NCBI GenBank assembly: GCA_937927885.1
Contig: CALEZJ010000344.1
Span: forward strand, 1-16,455
DNA from: an uncultured Paracoccaceae bacterium
Lineage (GTDB): Bacteria > Pseudomonadota > Alphaproteobacteria > Rhodobacterales > Rhodobacteraceae
Direction of reading: 5' to 3'
DNA: 16,455 bases
The notes below the pieces were generated by a model. That model was not told the origin of the DNA and ran no database searches. It worked only from the letters and a program-made list of their open reading frames with translations. Position numbers and translations under genes: made by a program. The number at the start of each line of letters is the position of its first letter. The first letter of the stretch is position 1. This document shows positions 14,171 to 16,455 of this stretch, one piece after another.

Positions 14171-16455
14171 ATGCCCACCGTCACCGAAGCCCTGTCGCTC
14201 ATGGATTATGGCCCCGCCCCCGAGGCCAGCGGCCCCGCGCTGGACTGGCTCAAAGGCCGGACCTTTGGCCATTTCGTCAACGGCGCCTTCAGCGTGCGGG
14301 GGGAAACCTTTGCCGTGATGAACCCCGCCAGTGGCGCCGAACTGGCACGGGTCACGCAGGGCACCGAGGCCGATGTGCAGGCCGCCGTCCGCGCCGCCCG
14401 CGCCGCGCAAAGGAAATGGGCCGCCCTGCCCGGCCACGCCCGCGCACGCCATCTATATGCGCTGGCACGCCTGATGCAGAAACGCGAACGCCTGTTCGCC
14501 GTGCTCGAATCGCTCGACAATGGCAAGCCGATCCGCGAATCGCGCGACATCGACGTGCCGCTGGCGGTGCGGCATTTCTATCACCACGCGGGCTGGGCCG
14601 AGTTGATCGAGGACGACTTTCCCGGCATGGCCCCGCATGGCGTCTGCGGCCAGATCATCCCCTGGAACTTCCCCCTGCTGATGCTGGCGTGGAAAGTCGC
14701 GCCCGCATTGGCGGCGGGCAATACCGTGGTGGTCAAACCCGCCGAGCAGACGCCGCTGACTGCCCTTCTGTTCGCCGAACTCTGCATCGAGGCCGGATTG
14801 CCCAAAGGCGTCGTCAACATCGTCACCGGCGACGGGCGCACCGGGGCGGCGCTGGTGGCCTCGGAGGTCGACAAGATCGCCTTTACCGGCTCGACCGAGG
14901 TTGGCCGCCTGATCCGCCGCGCCACCGCCGGGACCGGCAAGGCGCTGACGCTGGAACTGGGCGGCAAATCGCCTTTCATCGTCTTCGCCGAGGCGGATCT
15001 GGAGGCAGCGGTCGAGGGCGTCGTCGATGCGATCTGGTTCAATCAGGGCGAGGTCTGCTGCGCCGGATCGCGCATTCTGGTGCAGGAATCGGTGGCTGAC
15101 CGGTTTACCACGCGGCTCAAGGCCCGCATGGCAACCCTGCGGCTGGGCGACCCGCTGGACAAATCGACCGATATCGGCGCCGTGGTGGACAGCACGCAGA
15201 TGAGCCGCATCCGCCGGATCGTCGATCAGGCGGTGGCCGAGGGCGCCGTGCTGCATCAGGCGCCGATCCCCAACGGGCCGGGCTGCTTCATGCCCCCCGC
15301 ACTGCTGACCGGGCTGGGCGCGGCCAACATCGCCATGACCGAGGAAATCTTTGGCCCGGTCGTGTCGCTGATGACCTTCCGTACGCCCGGCGAGGCGGTC
15401 GAGCTGGCCAACAACACCCGCTATGGGCTGGCGGCCTCGCTCTGGTCAGAGAACATCACCGCCGTCCTCGATGTCGCGGCACAGGTCAAGGCGGGCGTGG
15501 TCTGGATCAACGGCACAAACCTGTTCGACGCCAACGCCCCCTTTGGCGGGATGCGCGAATCGGGGTTTGGCCGCGAGGGCGCGCGCGAGGGGATGCTGGC
15601 CTATCTGAAGTCGCCTGCCCCCTCGGGCCGTGAACGCAAGGCCCCCGGCCCCCTGTCACGCCGTCCCGGCGAGGCTGCGGGCGATGCCATCGACCGCACG
15701 CGCAAGCTTTATATCGGCGGCGCGCAAAAACGGCCGGATGGCGGGGCGTCGTATGCCGTGCCGGGCGGGCAGGTGCCCTTGGGCAACCGCAAGGACATCC
15801 GCAATGCCGTCGAGGCCGCGCATGGCGCCAAGGGCTGGAGCAAGGTCACCGGCCACAACCGCGCGCAGGTTCTGTATTTCCTGGCGGAAAACCTTGCAGC
15901 ACACCGCATCGGCGATGCTGCCGAGCACGCACAGGCGGTGCAGCGCGCCTTCTACTGGGCCGCCTGGGCCGACAAATACGACGGCCGCGTGCATGCGACC
16001 CAGTCTGCCCATGTCACGCTGGCGATGAAGGAGCCCTTTGGCGTCATGGGCATCGTGGCACCCGAGGAATCCCCGCTTCTGGGCCTGATCTCGGTCGTGC
16101 TGCCTGCAATCGCCATGGGGAACCGGGTGGTTGTGATCCCCTCGCAATCTTCCCCCCTGCCCGCGCTGGACCTCTATCAGGTGCTGGATACGTCTGACGT
16201 CCCTGGCGGCGTGGTCAATATCGTCACCGGCCCGCGCGGCGAACTGACCGACACGCTGGCAAAGCACGACGATGTGGCGGCGCTCTGGGTCTTTGCCGAC
16301 CCGGCGACCTGCGCGAATGCCGAAATGCAGTCGGCGGGAAACCTGAAGCCGGTCTGGACCGAATCCCGCGCCCGCGACTGGGCCGGGGCCGAAGGGCAAT
16401 CGCGCGAGTTCCTGAGGAAATCGGTGCAGGTAAAGACCGTGTGGGTGCCCTATGG
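14171..16455 (+). CDS. ALDH16-type two-domain aldehyde dehydrogenase, 3' end outside window
   Basis: An open frame of 761 codons running off the right edge. Residues 1 to about 480 are a complete aldehyde dehydrogenase: IIPWNFPLLM, FTGSTEVGRLI, catalytic-base E262 in LELGGKSP, catalytic C296 in NQGEVCCAGSR, EEIFGPVV and PFGGMRESGFGREG. From about 510 a second, diverged dehydrogenase-like domain begins (KLYIGGAQKRP, FGVMGIVAPEESPLLGLI, GGVVNIVTG), but its equivalent of the active site (WVFADPATCANAEMQSAG, PVWTESRARDW) lacks the catalytic cysteine and glutamate motifs. This is the ALDH16 layout, whose bacterial structure was, as I recall, solved from Loktanella. NAD(P)-linked oxidation of the acetaldehyde made by DeoC is the likely job. 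The ATG has GAGG 6-8 bases upstream, in the deoC stop. Confidence 0.93.
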   Translation, partial: MPTVTEALSLMDYGPAPEASGPALDWLKGRTFGHFVNGAFSVRGETFAVMNPASGAELARVTQGTEADVQAAVRAARAAQRKWAALPGHARARHLYALARLMQKRERLFAVLESLDNGKPIRESRDIDVPLAVRHFYHHAGWAELIEDDFPGMAPHGVCGQIIPWNFPLLMLAWKVAPALAAGNTVVVKPAEQTPLTALLFAELCIEAGLPKGVVNIVTGDGRTGAALVASEVDKIAFTGSTEVGRLIRRATAGTGKALTLELGGKSPFIVFAEADLEAAVEGVVDAIWFNQGEVCCAGSRILVQESVADRFTTRLKARMATLRLGDPLDKSTDIGAVVDSTQMSRIRRIVDQAVAEGAVLHQAPIPNGPGCFMPPALLTGLGAANIAMTEEIFGPVVSLMTFRTPGEAVELANNTRYGLAASLWSENITAVLDVAAQVKAGVVWINGTNLFDANAPFGGMRESGFGREGAREGMLAYLKSPAPSGRERKAPGPLSRRPGEAAGDAIDRTRKLYIGGAQKRPDGGASYAVPGGQVPLGNRKDIRNAVEAAHGAKGWSKVTGHNRAQVLYFLAENLAAHRIGDAAEHAQAVQRAFYWAAWADKYDGRVHATQSAHVTLAMKEPFGVMGIVAPEESPLLGLISVVLPAIAMGNRVVVIPSQSSPLPALDLYQVLDTSDVPGGVVNIVTGPRGELTDTLAKHDDVAALWVFADPATCANAEMQSAGNLKPVWTESRARDWAGAEGQSREFLRKSVQVKTVWVPY

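Overview
The window is high-GC chromosomal DNA that looks like an alphaproteobacterium of the Rhodobacteraceae/Paracoccaceae type. The main reasons are a CcrM-type cell-cycle methyltransferase next to rnhB, a two-domain ALDH16 behind a long deoC, many short overlaps of the ATGA/GTGA kind, and a dispersed-looking GC-rich intergenic repeat with a GGATA-TTTG core. I see no tRNA, rRNA, insertion sequence, prophage or CRISPR. Most of the window is core housekeeping DNA; no complete novel defence or mobile system is visible.

Left end (1-1654): a partial two-helix membrane protein and a 96-residue secreted protein run leftward (their genes overlap by 23 bases). Divergent from them is a secreted or membrane-anchored protein made of four cysteine-paired repeats that I cannot assign to a family. 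A strong terminator lies 145 bases beyond it.

1883-3797: rnhB and ccrM read rightward. Three GANTC sites, the target of CcrM itself, sit within 38 bases in the ccrM promoter region, and a textbook terminator ends the unit.

3797-6458 (leftward): an Ada-like DNA repair protein without the zinc domain, an OmpA-family lipoprotein with its own terminator, then a FadR/LldR-type GntR regulator with a candidate auto-operator, followed 4 bases later by a 53-residue basic protein.

6585-10365 (rightward): MFS transporter, nth and a PfkB-family adenosine kinase-like gene overlap by 4 bases each and are probably one transcript. htpX follows with what looks like its own heat-shock (sigma-32 type) promoter. 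A 150-base inverted-repeat element separates htpX from the convergent next unit.

10535-13049 (leftward): an orphan iron/spermidine-type ABC ATPase followed, after a strong hairpin, by an MltB-like lytic transglycosylase.

13130-16455: a perfect 8+2+8 palindrome in the divergent promoter region, then deoC and the two-domain ALDH16 gene, cut off by the window end. DeoC would release acetaldehyde and glyceraldehyde 3-phosphate from deoxyribose 5-phosphate; the aldehyde dehydrogenase could oxidise the aldehyde.
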